This document shows positions 19,685-27,456 of a DNA stretch of 64,000 bases, piece by piece. Origin of the DNA: Opitutaceae bacterium (lineage in GTDB: Bacteria > Verrucomicrobiota > Verrucomicrobiia > Opitutales > Opitutaceae). The position numbers were made by a program, and so were the translations under genes. Positions within the stretch are counted from its first letter, which is position 1, and each line of letters opens with the position of its first letter. Under the pieces are notes generated by a model, which searched no databases, was not told the origin of the DNA, and was given only the letters and a program-made list of their open reading frames with translations. Location of the stretch: assembly GCA_026125215.1 (NCBI GenBank), contig JAHCLN010000001.1, positions 1-64,000 of the forward strand. Reading direction: 5' to 3'.

Positions 19685-20410
19685 ATGAGTGCTGCAACTT
19701 CCCGCTGGAACGAGGCCTGGTGGGATGCGCTGGCCTTTGCCATCGGGCTGGGGCTCGCGTGGTTCCTGCGCTGGGAGACGGCGGATCTGGTCTGGAGCCT
19801 GTGGCTGTCGAGCCTGGTGGTGGGGTATGCCACGATTGTGTGGACCATCACGCGCGGGCTGCGGGAGTTCGCCGTCAAAGCCGCCGCGGACGCAACGCCG
19901 GGGCGCACGGCGGGGAAGGCCGTGGTGGGCGGGGCGCTGCTGTTCGGCGCGTTGTTCATGCTGGCCTTTTTCACCGTGCACTTCGGCGGGTTTCATTTCG
20001 GGCACTCGGTTTTCCTGAGCTCGTTTTTCCCGGTGCAGGGGGAGGGCGCTTCCTCCGGGGGCTGGCCCGGCTGGGAAACCTATGCGGAGGTCGTGCAGCG
20101 CTACTGGGTTTTCCTGCCGGCCGCCTTCATCGCGGAGCGGGCGGGTTTCCGGTCAACGCCGGCGGTGAAGGACGACGGAGCGGTGACCGCCGAGGCGATC
20201 GCCCTGCGCAAGGCCCGGCAGACCTTTGGCGACGGCAGCGGACTCATGGCCCCCTACAGGAACGTGGTGCGCATGCACCTGTTGATCTTTTTCTTTGCGG
20301 GAGCGCACTTTGCCAAGGCGGACAACTTCCTCGTCTATGCCGTGGTCTATGCGGTGTATTTCTTCCCGTGGCGACTGCTGCGCCGCAAGGCGGCGAAGGA
20401 CCAATCTTAG
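19685..20410 (+). CDS. integral membrane protein of unknown function
   Basis: 241 aa with about five to six hydrophobic segments (ALAFAIGLGLAWFL, LWLSSLVVGYATIVWTI, AVVGGALLFGALFMLAFFTVH, YWVFLPAAFIAE, VRMHLLIFFFAGAHFA, LVYAVVYAVYFFPW). A conserved-looking YRNVVRMHLLIFFFAGAHFA stretch suggests a DUF6498-type protein, but I cannot confirm this. The stop codon overlaps the stop of the convergent glycosylase gene. Confidence 0.8.
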   Translation: MSAATSRWNEAWWDALAFAIGLGLAWFLRWETADLVWSLWLSSLVVGYATIVWTITRGLREFAVKAAADATPGRTAGKAVVGGALLFGALFMLAFFTVHFGGFHFGHSVFLSSFFPVQGEGASSGGWPGWETYAEVVQRYWVFLPAAFIAERAGFRSTPAVKDDGAVTAEAIALRKARQTFGDGSGLMAPYRNVVRMHLLIFFFAGAHFAKADNFLVYAVVYAVYFFPWRLLRRKAAKDQS

Positions 20411-21309
20411 GCCGAACCCCGGCGGGCTTCGGCGCGCTCCCAGGCGAAAAGATATTGCTGGGCGAGGCCGGCGAGAGGTCCGAAGTGGGTGCGGCCAAAA
20501 TGTGCGACCTGGGCGGGCGACCAGCCGTCGAGGTCGTAGTGCCGCACCATGGCCTTGAGGATCCACGTGTCCACGGGGAAGGCCTCGAGCTTGCCCGCGC
20601 CGAAGAGCAGCACGCAGTCCGCGACCTTTTCACCCACGCCGGGCAGCTCGAGCAGGCGCGCCTTCGCGGCCGGGTAAGGCAGATGCTCGGTTTCCTCCAG
20701 CCAGCCGGGGCGGGCGGCGAGGAAGCGGGCGGTCTCCTTGATGTAGCGGGCGCGGAAACCGAGCAGGCAGACGCGGAGTGCGGGTTCAGGAATTTCCGCG
20801 AGCTCGGCCCAGGTGGGCAGGCGGTGAAGCACGGTGTCGCCGGTCTGCGCAAAAACCTTGCCGTGCCGCTCCGCGAGCAGCGCTACCATCTGCTTAATCT
20901 GCACGATTTGCTTGGTCGCGCTGCACAGGAAGCACAGCAGGGTTTCGCCGAAAGGCTGGCGTGGGATGAGCAGGCCGGGAAACGCTCGCAGGCACCGGGC
21001 GAGGTGGGCGTCGCTGCGCCAGGGCAGGGTGTCGGCGAGCGCACCAAAATCGCGTCCACCGGCCAGGTAGCCGGGCAGCATTTTCTCCGCGCGCACGACG
21101 AGCTTGGCCGGAGCGGACCATAGCAGGCGGCCGTTGGCTTGCAGCTTAAGCCGGGCCACACAATCGGACCAAACACCCTGCCACGTTCCGTCCGTCCGGG
21201 CGGTCCAGCGGAAGGTTTGGCCGCCGTCGAGAATCTCGGCGAGCACCGGGGCCGTGAGCGGCGGCTGGCCGGCGAGCGGCTGCCAGTCGGACCAAGGGTC
21301 AGCGGGCAT
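20407..21309 (-). CDS. OGG-type 8-oxoguanine DNA glycosylase / lyase
   Basis: 300 aa. An N-terminal TBP-like domain (LDGGQTFRW) is followed by the helix-hairpin-helix GPD domain with LPGVGEKVADCVLLFG, where the Lys is the Schiff-base nucleophile, and FPVDTWI, where the Asp is the catalytic acid. This order matches the eukaryote-like Ogg1 branch, which excises 8-oxoguanine and cleaves the strand. It converges on the membrane-protein gene with overlapping stops. Confidence 0.9.
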   Translation of the reverse strand: MPADPWSDWQPLAGQPPLTAPVLAEILDGGQTFRWTARTDGTWQGVWSDCVARLKLQANGRLLWSAPAKLVVRAEKMLPGYLAGGRDFGALADTLPWRSDAHLARCLRAFPGLLIPRQPFGETLLCFLCSATKQIVQIKQMVALLAERHGKVFAQTGDTVLHRLPTWAELAEIPEPALRVCLLGFRARYIKETARFLAARPGWLEETEHLPYPAAKARLLELPGVGEKVADCVLLFGAGKLEAFPVDTWILKAMVRHYDLDGWSPAQVAHFGRTHFGPLAGLAQQYLFAWERAEARRGSA

Positions 21310-21327
21310 GCGGACGGTGGGCGCCGG

Positions 21328-21825
21328 TCACTCGCCGTCCGGCTTGGCCCACAGGAAGCTCTGCTTCACGGCGAGTTCACGGCCCCCGGCGTCGAGGAGC
21401 CGGAGCTGCCACGCGACAGGGTGGGTCTTCCGGTCGGGCCAATCCTCGCCGGTGAGCCCCAGGTTGAAGGCGTGGCGGCCGGCGGGGATGATCGAGGCAA
21501 ACAGGTGGGTGCGCGGATACGGCGAACCGGGCACAATGACCTTCAGCTCGAAACGCGCATCGGGAATGGCGGCGCCGTCGTTGTCGAGCCGCACGAGGAA
21601 ATAAAACCCGGCGCGCTCGCCCAGCCGGGTGCGCAGCACGGTTTGCCGGCCGGTGTTTTCGCTGCCGCCGAAATACTCCGAAATCCGCAGGAAGGAGTCC
21701 GCGTCCCGCCACGCCGGCCACACGCGCACGAAATCAATATCCGCCGCACCGGCGGATGAGGTCGCGATGAGCGCCAAACTGAGCATGCAGCCACGGATAG
21801 CACGGATAACCACGGAGGAAGTCAT
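21328..21825 (-). CDS. secreted protein of unknown function
   Basis: 165 aa from the ATG at 21825, or 152 aa from an internal ATG at 21786 (MLSLALIATSSAGAADIDF). Both give a plausible signal peptide. The extra N-terminal residues (VVIRAIRGC) are translated from a CACGGAT-type intergenic repeat, so the shorter form is more likely ancestral. The mature part, about 130 aa, has aromatic beta strands (ADSFLRISEYFGG, GFYFLVRLDNDG, WQLRLLDAGGREL) suggesting an Ig-like or beta-sandwich domain. It follows the glycosylase at 18 bp and may be expressed independently. Confidence 0.65.
   Translation of the reverse strand: MTSSVVIRAIRGCMLSLALIATSSAGAADIDFVRVWPAWRDADSFLRISEYFGGSENTGRQTVLRTRLGERAGFYFLVRLDNDGAAIPDARFELKVIVPGSPYPRTHLFASIIPAGRHAFNLGLTGEDWPDRKTHPVAWQLRLLDAGGRELAVKQSFLWAKPDGE
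21791..21816. repeat. solitary CACGGAT-type repeat arm overlapping a gene start
   Basis: Three iterations reading CCACGGATAGCACGGATAAC and CACGGA. Related to the CGCGGAT arms elsewhere in the window; it lies inside the extended N-terminus of the preceding feature. Confidence 0.65.
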
Positions 21826-21863
21826 TGGCCGGGGTGGCGGCGCAGGCAAGGGCGGATTGCCGC

Positions 21864-23468
21864 TCAAGGCTCGAGATAAAGGTGTTTGTAGCGGTGAAAA
21901 CCGAGCAGGGCGGGCTCCCAGCCGCGGACGGAGGGATGCACAAGGTGAATCTTGGTGCCAAAGAAGACCGGTGTCATCGGCGCGGCTTCGAGGAGGAGGG
22001 CCTCGGCTTGTTGGAAAAATTCCAGGCGCGCGGTCGGGTCGGTCTCGGCGGTGGCCGCGGCGATCAGCGCATCGTAGGCGGGGTCGTGCCAGCCGGTCCA
22101 GTTGTTGCCGCCGCCGCCGACAAACAGGTCGAGGAAGGTGAGCGGATCGGCGAAGTCGCCGATCCAGCCGGCGCCCGAGACCATGTAGTCGAGCGCCTGC
22201 TGGTTCTGGATCCAGGTCCTCTGCTCGAGGATGGTGATTTCCGTGCGCACGCCGAGTTCGCGCTGCCACTGGGCCTGCAGGACTTCGGCCATGGCGGGCT
22301 GGAGGGCGTCGGAGCGGACCTGCAGCGTGATCACGGGCAGCCCGCGTCCTTCCGGGAAACCGGCCGCGGCGAGCAGGCGGCGGGCCTCGGCGGCATCGGT
22401 GCCCACGGTGGCGCGGGCGGTGTAGCCGGCGAGGTCCGGCGGCGTGAAGTGCGGGGCGGGCCGGTTGGCGCCGCGCAGGACGCTGCCGGTGATGGCGGCA
22501 CGGTCAATCGCGAGGGCGAAGGCGCGACGAACCTCGGCGCGGTCGAACGGCGGGCGCGTGGTGTTGAAGCGCAGGAATATGGTCTGCAGGAACGGATCGA
22601 TGCGGAGCGCGGCGGTCTGATCCGCGCGGTAGGGCGCAATCTTGGTAACCGGCAGACCGTGGGTGATGTGCAACTGGCCGGCGCGGAAATTGCGTTCCTC
22701 GGTCTCGGGGCTTTCGACCGGATGGAAAACGAGCGTGTTGAGGCGCATGGCGGCGGCATCCCAGTAGTGCGGGTTGCGGCGGACACTCACGTGGGCGTTG
22801 GCCCGCCACTCGTGCAGGGCGAAGGGACCGTTGCCCACATGGCTCTCAGGCCGGCTCCAGGTGTTGCTGCGTTGATCGGGCGCGCCGCCGGCTGCGACCA
22901 CCCGCGGGTTGAGGGGAAACCAGACGGGATTGACCGTGAGCGCGGGAAGATAAGGCGTGGGTTGCGCGAGCGTTAGCCGCAGCGTGCGATCATCCACGGC
23001 TTCGGCCCCGAGTTGCGTGAAATCGGTGAGCTCGCCGGCGTTGAGTGCGGCGGCGTTTTTCAGCGGGAAAAGCAGGTAGGCGTATTCGGCGGCGAGCGCG
23101 GGCGAGAGCGCGCGCCGCCAGGCGAAGACGAAATCACCGGCGACCAGCGGATCACCGTTGGACCACTTCAGGTTTTCGCGCAGGTGAAAGGTGTAAACGA
23201 GGCCGTCGGCCGAAACTTCCCAGCGCGCGGCGGCGGCCGGCAACGGTTCGGAGGTGCGCTCGTCGAGCGCGCAGAGCCCCTCGAAGAGCGCCAGCATGAT
23301 GTTGGCGTCGGTGAGCGCGGTGACGAGGTGCGGATCGAGCGACTGCGGTTCGGCGCCGTTGCCGAGGTGGAGGGTCTGGGTGCGGATGCCGGCTTCGACC
23401 GGGGTTTCGCGCCGGGCGCAACCGACGACGAGCAGCAAGAGCAGGGCGGAGAGAAACAGACGGCGCAT
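21864..23468 (-). CDS. oligopeptide ABC transporter substrate-binding lipoprotein (OppA-like)
   Basis: 534 aa from the ATG at 23468, chosen because it gives a lipoprotein signal (MRRLFLSALLLLLVVGC) with a lipobox Cys. The mature protein has SBP family 5 features: EPQSLDPHLVTALTDANIM, YTFHLRENLKWSNGDPLVAGDFVFAWRR, VGNGPFALHEWR, RRAFALAIDRAAI and the final ALLGFHRYKHLYLEP. It should bind oligopeptides outside the inner membrane. No cognate permease or ATPase gene adjoins it; the downstream ABC genes are exporters. Confidence 0.9.
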   Translation of the reverse strand: MRRLFLSALLLLLVVGCARRETPVEAGIRTQTLHLGNGAEPQSLDPHLVTALTDANIMLALFEGLCALDERTSEPLPAAAARWEVSADGLVYTFHLRENLKWSNGDPLVAGDFVFAWRRALSPALAAEYAYLLFPLKNAAALNAGELTDFTQLGAEAVDDRTLRLTLAQPTPYLPALTVNPVWFPLNPRVVAAGGAPDQRSNTWSRPESHVGNGPFALHEWRANAHVSVRRNPHYWDAAAMRLNTLVFHPVESPETEERNFRAGQLHITHGLPVTKIAPYRADQTAALRIDPFLQTIFLRFNTTRPPFDRAEVRRAFALAIDRAAITGSVLRGANRPAPHFTPPDLAGYTARATVGTDAAEARRLLAAAGFPEGRGLPVITLQVRSDALQPAMAEVLQAQWQRELGVRTEITILEQRTWIQNQQALDYMVSGAGWIGDFADPLTFLDLFVGGGGNNWTGWHDPAYDALIAAATAETDPTARLEFFQQAEALLLEAAPMTPVFFGTKIHLVHPSVRGWEPALLGFHRYKHLYLEP

Positions 23469-23512
23469 AGAGCGGATGAGAAGCAGGCCGGGCCGGCGGC
23501 GCAAGGCCGGGG

Positions 23513-25330
23513 TCAGCCGCCCGATTCCAGCACGGCCTCTTCGCGCTCGCGGCGGAATTGGTTCGTGTAGAGCTCGTGGTAGTGGCCGCGGTGCCGGAGC
23601 AGTTCCTCGTGGGTGCCGCTCTCCTCGATTTTCCCGCCGGTGATGACGAGGATGCGGTCGGCGCGGCGGATGGTGCTGAGCCGGTGGGCGATGACGAAGC
23701 TGATGCGGCCGGCGAGCATGTTGGCCATGCCCTGCTGGATGAGCTGCTCGGTCCCGGTGTCGATGGACGAGGTGGCCTCGTCCATCACGAAGATCTGCGG
23801 GTCGGCCAGCAGGGCGCGCGCGAAGGACACGAGCTGCCGCTGGCCGGTCGAGAGGCGGTTGCCGCCTTCGCCGACGGGCGTGTCGTAGCCCTGCTCCAGT
23901 TGCAGGATGAAGTCGTGGGCGTTGACCATGCGGGCGGCGGTCTCGATCTCGGCGTCGGTCGCCGTCAGCCGCCCGTAGCGGATGTTTTCGCGGACGGTGC
24001 CCTTGAAGAGATGGGGCGTTTGCAGGACGATGCCGAGTTGGGCCTGCAGCCAGCCGAGGGGGAGTTCGCGGTAGTCGGTGCCGTTGATCAGGATTTCGCC
24101 GGCGACCGGTTCGTAGAAACGGCAGACGAGGGAGACGATGGTGCTCTTCCCGCCGCCGGAGGGACCGACGAGCGCGATGGTCTGGCCGGGTTGCACGGTC
24201 AGGTTGAAATTCTCCAAAACGACCGGACCGGTGCCGTAGCGGAAGGTAACGTTGCGAAACTCGATCGTGTCGATGCGGGCCGGATTGCCGGCCGCACCGC
24301 GGGCGAGGACGGCGGGGCGGTCCTTGATGGCCGGTTCGGTTTCAAGCAGGCCCATGACGCGCTCGCCGGCGGCCTGGGCGGCCTGGATTTCGGTGAGGCG
24401 CTGGGCGAGCTGGTTGATCGGGTTGAAGAACATGCCGGCGAAATTCACGAACGCGACGAGCGTGCCGAGGCTGATCTGGTCGTGGGCGGCCAGCCAGCCG
24501 CCGCGCCACAGGGCGAGGCCGGCGGCGAGACTGCCGAGGGTGATGACGATCGGGTAGTAAACGGCGTTCTGCCGGGCGTTGAGCACGGCGGCCGCGAACA
24601 TGCGGGAGGAGAGGGTCTGGAACTCGGCGAGGTTCCCGGCCTCGCGCACGAGGGTCTTGGTCGTGCGCACGCCCTGGATGGACTCGTTGTAGGCGGCGGT
24701 GATCTGCGAATTGTATTTGCGGATGTCGCGGGCGCTGAAGAGCAGCTTTTTCTGGAAGTAGCGCGAGACAAGGGCGAGCGGCGGCACGACGGCGAGGATG
24801 ATCAGCCCAAGCCGCCAGTTGAGGACGAGCAGGCTGACGGCGATCATGACCACGAGGCTCAGGCCCCAGACGATGTCGAGGAAGCCCCAGCCGATGGTGC
24901 GGGCGAGCCGGTCGCAGTCGCCGGTCAGCCGCGTGATGAGCCAGCCGACGGGCCGCGTGTCGAAGAACGCGAATTCAAGCTGCTGCAGCCGGTCGAAGCC
25001 GTCGCGCCGGATGTCGTGAGCGAGCCGGTTGGAGATGTTGCCGGCCAGCCAGATGAAGAGCCACACGCAGGCGCAAAGGACGAAGGTCACCGCAAAGTAA
25101 ACGGCGGCGTAGAGCGTGAAATTGGCGCCGGTGCCGTCGCGGACGACGCCGTCGATCACCCAGCGGGTGATCAAGGCGAAGCTGGCGTCGCACACGGCGA
25201 GAACCAGCGCCGCGAGGAAAAGCGGGATGAGGTAGCGCTTCAGATGGAACGCGCGACGGAGGAGTTTCCACCACAGGCCGGCGTCGAGCCGGGCCTTGAA
25301 ATCATCTTCCTGGTGAAAGGGTGCGGGCAT
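23513..25330 (-). CDS. ABC exporter half-transporter, second of a pair
   Basis: 605 aa. A six-helix type-1 exporter domain (about 30-330, with LIPLFLAALVLAVCDASFALITRWVIDGV) precedes a nucleotide-binding domain with Walker A GPSGGGKST, signature LSTGQRQLVSFARALL and Walker B IFVMDEATSSID. The signature Ser-Thr-Gly-Gln replaces the consensus LSGGQ, and a Glu follows the Walker B Asp, so it should hydrolyse ATP. Usual members of this heterodimer class export drugs, lipids or peptides. It is 39 bp downstream of the other half, in an apparent operon controlled by the attenuator at 27242-27389. Confidence 0.93.
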   Translation of the reverse strand: MPAPFHQEDDFKARLDAGLWWKLLRRAFHLKRYLIPLFLAALVLAVCDASFALITRWVIDGVVRDGTGANFTLYAAVYFAVTFVLCACVWLFIWLAGNISNRLAHDIRRDGFDRLQQLEFAFFDTRPVGWLITRLTGDCDRLARTIGWGFLDIVWGLSLVVMIAVSLLVLNWRLGLIILAVVPPLALVSRYFQKKLLFSARDIRKYNSQITAAYNESIQGVRTTKTLVREAGNLAEFQTLSSRMFAAAVLNARQNAVYYPIVITLGSLAAGLALWRGGWLAAHDQISLGTLVAFVNFAGMFFNPINQLAQRLTEIQAAQAAGERVMGLLETEPAIKDRPAVLARGAAGNPARIDTIEFRNVTFRYGTGPVVLENFNLTVQPGQTIALVGPSGGGKSTIVSLVCRFYEPVAGEILINGTDYRELPLGWLQAQLGIVLQTPHLFKGTVRENIRYGRLTATDAEIETAARMVNAHDFILQLEQGYDTPVGEGGNRLSTGQRQLVSFARALLADPQIFVMDEATSSIDTGTEQLIQQGMANMLAGRISFVIAHRLSTIRRADRILVITGGKIEESGTHEELLRHRGHYHELYTNQFRREREEAVLESGG

Positions 25331-25369
25331 GGGAAAAGTTGCGGAGGGGGTGGCGGGTGGAGGGAAGGG

Positions 25370-27217
25370 TCAGGCGGGAGCCCTGAGTTCTTTTTGGAAA
25401 TCGGTCTCGACGCTGGTCTGGATCTGCCAGAGGCGGCGGTAGAGGCCGTCCCGGGCGGCGAGTTCGGCGTGGGTGCCGCTCTGGATGATGCGGCCGTGAT
25501 CGAGGACGAGGATGCGGTCGGCGTGTGCGAGGGTGGCGAGCCGGTGGGCGATGACGAGGGTGGTGGACCGGCCGCGGCGGGCGCGGAGCGCGTCGATGAT
25601 CACGGTCTCGGTCTCCGCATCCACCGCGCTGAGGGCGTCGTCGAGGATGAGGACCGGCGCTTCCTTGAGGACGGCCCGCGCGATGGCCACGCGCTGGCGC
25701 TGTCCGCCGGAGAGGGTGATGCCGCGTTCGCCGATGACGGTTTCGTAGCCGTGTTCGAAGGTCAGGATGGTGTCGTGGATGCAGGCGGCGCGGGCGGCAT
25801 GCTCGATCTCCTGGTCGGGCGCGCCGCCGCGGCCGAGGCGCAGGTTGTCGCGCAGGCTCTTGGAGAAAAGGAAGGGCTCCTGCATGACGACGCCGATCTG
25901 CCGGCGCACCCACTGGCGCGGCAGGGAGGACAGCTCGCGGTCGTCGAGGCGGATGGAGCCGTGCCGGTAGTCGTAGAGCCGGAGCAGGAGGTGCATGAGC
26001 GTGCTCTTGCCGGCTCCGGAGGGGCCGAGGATGGCGAGGGTCTCGCCGGGGCGGACGTCGAACGATACGCCGTTGAGGGCGCCGCGGCCGTCGGCCGGCA
26101 GGTCGCTGGCGGCGTGGTGGAAGTGCAGGTCGCGCACGGTGATCCGCCCGGCCAGCGGGGCGGCGGTGAGCGCGGGGTCGGCGGGCGGATCGGGTTCGCG
26201 GGCCACGCCGAGAATTTCGTGGATGCGGCCAAGGGCGACCGTGGCCTTGCCGAGGTCGGTGAGGATGCGCCCCATCATCCGCACCGGCCACAGCATGATG
26301 CCGAGGTAGGCGAGGAAGGCGAAGAGCACGCCGACCGTGAGTTCGCCGGTGGCAACCCACCAGGCGCCGACGAGCAGGGTGAGGCCGAGCTGGCCGAGGG
26401 CGACGAAGTCGCTGACCGACCAATACCACGACATCAGCCGCAGCATGCGGAGGGCGCGGTCGCGGTAGAGGGCGTTGGGCCCGGCGAACTTGGCGCGCTC
26501 GTGGTCGTGGCGGGCGAAAGCCCGCACGACGCGGATGCCGGTCAGGTTTTCCTGCACGACGCCGGTCAGCAGGCCCTCGGCCTCGTCCACCTGCTTGAAG
26601 ACATGGCGCACCTGGCGGAAGTAAACGTAGCCGTAGACGACCAGCGGACCGATGAGGGCGAAGGAGACGAGCGTCATCGGCACGTGGAGCGCGAGCATCA
26701 GGGGCAGCGCGGTGCCGGCGAGGATGACGGCGTTGCCGATGTCCATCACCTGCGAGGCGAGAAAGAGCCGGGTGGTCTCGACATCGCTGGTGCAGCGCTG
26801 CACGAGGTCGCCGGTGTCCGTGCGGTCGTGGTGCCGGGCGGGCAGGTGGTTGAGATGGTCGTAAAGTTCTTCCTTGAGGCGGCGGGCGATGCCGTCGCTG
26901 GCGAGGGAGGCCTGCCAGCCCTTGAGGTAGCTGAACACGCCGCCGACGGCGCTGAGCAGCACCATGGCGACGGCCGCAAGCCAGAGGTTTTCGCGCAGGT
27001 GGTCGCCGCCGCCGAGCAGGCCCAGCAGCCAGCGCATGGGGGCGGAGGTGCCGGGGCCGGGTTCGCGGCCGCCAACGGCAAAATCTATGGTCACGCTGCC
27101 GACCAGCGGCACGCCGTAGTTGAGGAGGGTGGCGGCCAACAGGCAGGCGAGCGCGAACCCGTAGCGCAGGCGGTGGCCGCGCATGAGGGACCAGATAAGT
27201 TGAAAGTGGGAAGACAT
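25370..27217 (-). CDS. ABC exporter half-transporter, first of a pair
   Basis: 615 aa. Six-helix membrane domain (about 15-320) followed by an ATPase domain with Walker A GPSGAGKST, signature [16 protein letters not shown] and Walker B VLILDDALSAVD. The residue after the Walker B Asp is Asp rather than the catalytic Glu, so this half probably carries the degenerate ATP site, as in BmrCD/LmrCD-like heterodimers, while the partner gene carries the active one. The start follows a terminator-like structure and a small leader frame, which points to conditional expression. Confidence 0.93.
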   Translation of the reverse strand: MSSHFQLIWSLMRGHRLRYGFALACLLAATLLNYGVPLVGSVTIDFAVGGREPGPGTSAPMRWLLGLLGGGDHLRENLWLAAVAMVLLSAVGGVFSYLKGWQASLASDGIARRLKEELYDHLNHLPARHHDRTDTGDLVQRCTSDVETTRLFLASQVMDIGNAVILAGTALPLMLALHVPMTLVSFALIGPLVVYGYVYFRQVRHVFKQVDEAEGLLTGVVQENLTGIRVVRAFARHDHERAKFAGPNALYRDRALRMLRLMSWYWSVSDFVALGQLGLTLLVGAWWVATGELTVGVLFAFLAYLGIMLWPVRMMGRILTDLGKATVALGRIHEILGVAREPDPPADPALTAAPLAGRITVRDLHFHHAASDLPADGRGALNGVSFDVRPGETLAILGPSGAGKSTLMHLLLRLYDYRHGSIRLDDRELSSLPRQWVRRQIGVVMQEPFLFSKSLRDNLRLGRGGAPDQEIEHAARAACIHDTILTFEHGYETVIGERGITLSGGQRQRVAIARAVLKEAPVLILDDALSAVDAETETVIIDALRARRGRSTTLVIAHRLATLAHADRILVLDHGRIIQSGTHAELAARDGLYRRLWQIQTSVETDFQKELRAPA

Positions 27218-27241
27218 GGAAAGGGGATGGACAAGGACACG

Positions 27242-27268
27242 AAAAAACCCGCTCGGGCGGAGCGGGTT
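27242..27268 (-). terminator. intrinsic terminator 5-prime of the ABC exporter genes (attenuator candidate)
   Basis: On the minus strand the stem AACCCGCTC / GAGCGGGTT (9 bp, loop CGCCC) is followed by a run of T residues, and the exporter start codon lies 25 bp further on. A terminator directly before a gene implies conditional read-through. The 5-prime arm (27260-27266, CCCGCTC) can alternatively pair with GAGCGGG at 27297-27303. Confidence 0.85.
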
Positions 27269-27294
27269 CGGAGGATTGCTTTCGATGCTTCCGG

Positions 27295-27317
27295 GGCCCG
27301 CTCAGGATTCGCGGGCC
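27295..27317 (-). promoter_or_regulatory. anti-antiterminator hairpin (arms 1 and 2 of the attenuator)
   Basis: On the minus strand GGCCCGC (27311-27317) pairs with GCGGGCC (27295-27301) around GAATCCTGA. Its second arm overlaps GAGCGGG, which can pair with the 5-prime arm of the terminator. The three segments therefore form the mutually exclusive 1:2, 2:3 and 3:4 pairings of a classical attenuator. Confidence 0.65.
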
Positions 27318-27326
27318 GTGACCGGC

Positions 27327-27389
27327 TCAGGTGGCCGGGATGCCCGCGGGCGCGACGAGGTCGATGGGGAGGTATGCGCGGGTCATCAT
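27327..27389 (-). CDS. candidate 20-residue leader peptide of the ABC exporter attenuator
   Basis: Open frame starting ATG-ATG at 27389 and ending with TGA at 27327-27329; it begins MMTRAYLP and ends GIPAT. Its stop lies 10 nt upstream of hairpin arm 1. A ribosome held on the last codons or stop would cover arm 1, leaving arm 2 free to pair with the terminator arm and allowing read-through. No good Shine-Dalgarno sequence precedes it, but few genes here have one. It lacks runs of one regulatory amino acid, so antibiotic- or nascent-peptide-induced stalling is more likely than amino-acid attenuation. Translation is not proved. Confidence 0.5.
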   Translation of the reverse strand: MMTRAYLPIDLVAPAGIPAT

Positions 27390-27412
27390 GGAAAAAAGGG
27401 GTTAAACGAAGC

Positions 27413-27435
27413 GGGCGGAGCGAACGCTCCGCCCG
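27413..27435 (-). terminator. intrinsic terminator-like hairpin after the PEP-CTERM gene
   Basis: Perfect GGGCGGAGC / GCTCCGCCC stem with a 5-nt loop, 22 bp after the PEP-CTERM stop. On the minus strand it is followed by GCTTCGTTT, a weak T-tract. It separates that transcript from the exporter leader region. Confidence 0.65.
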
Positions 27436-27456
27436 TTGCCGAGGCAAGCAGGAATT

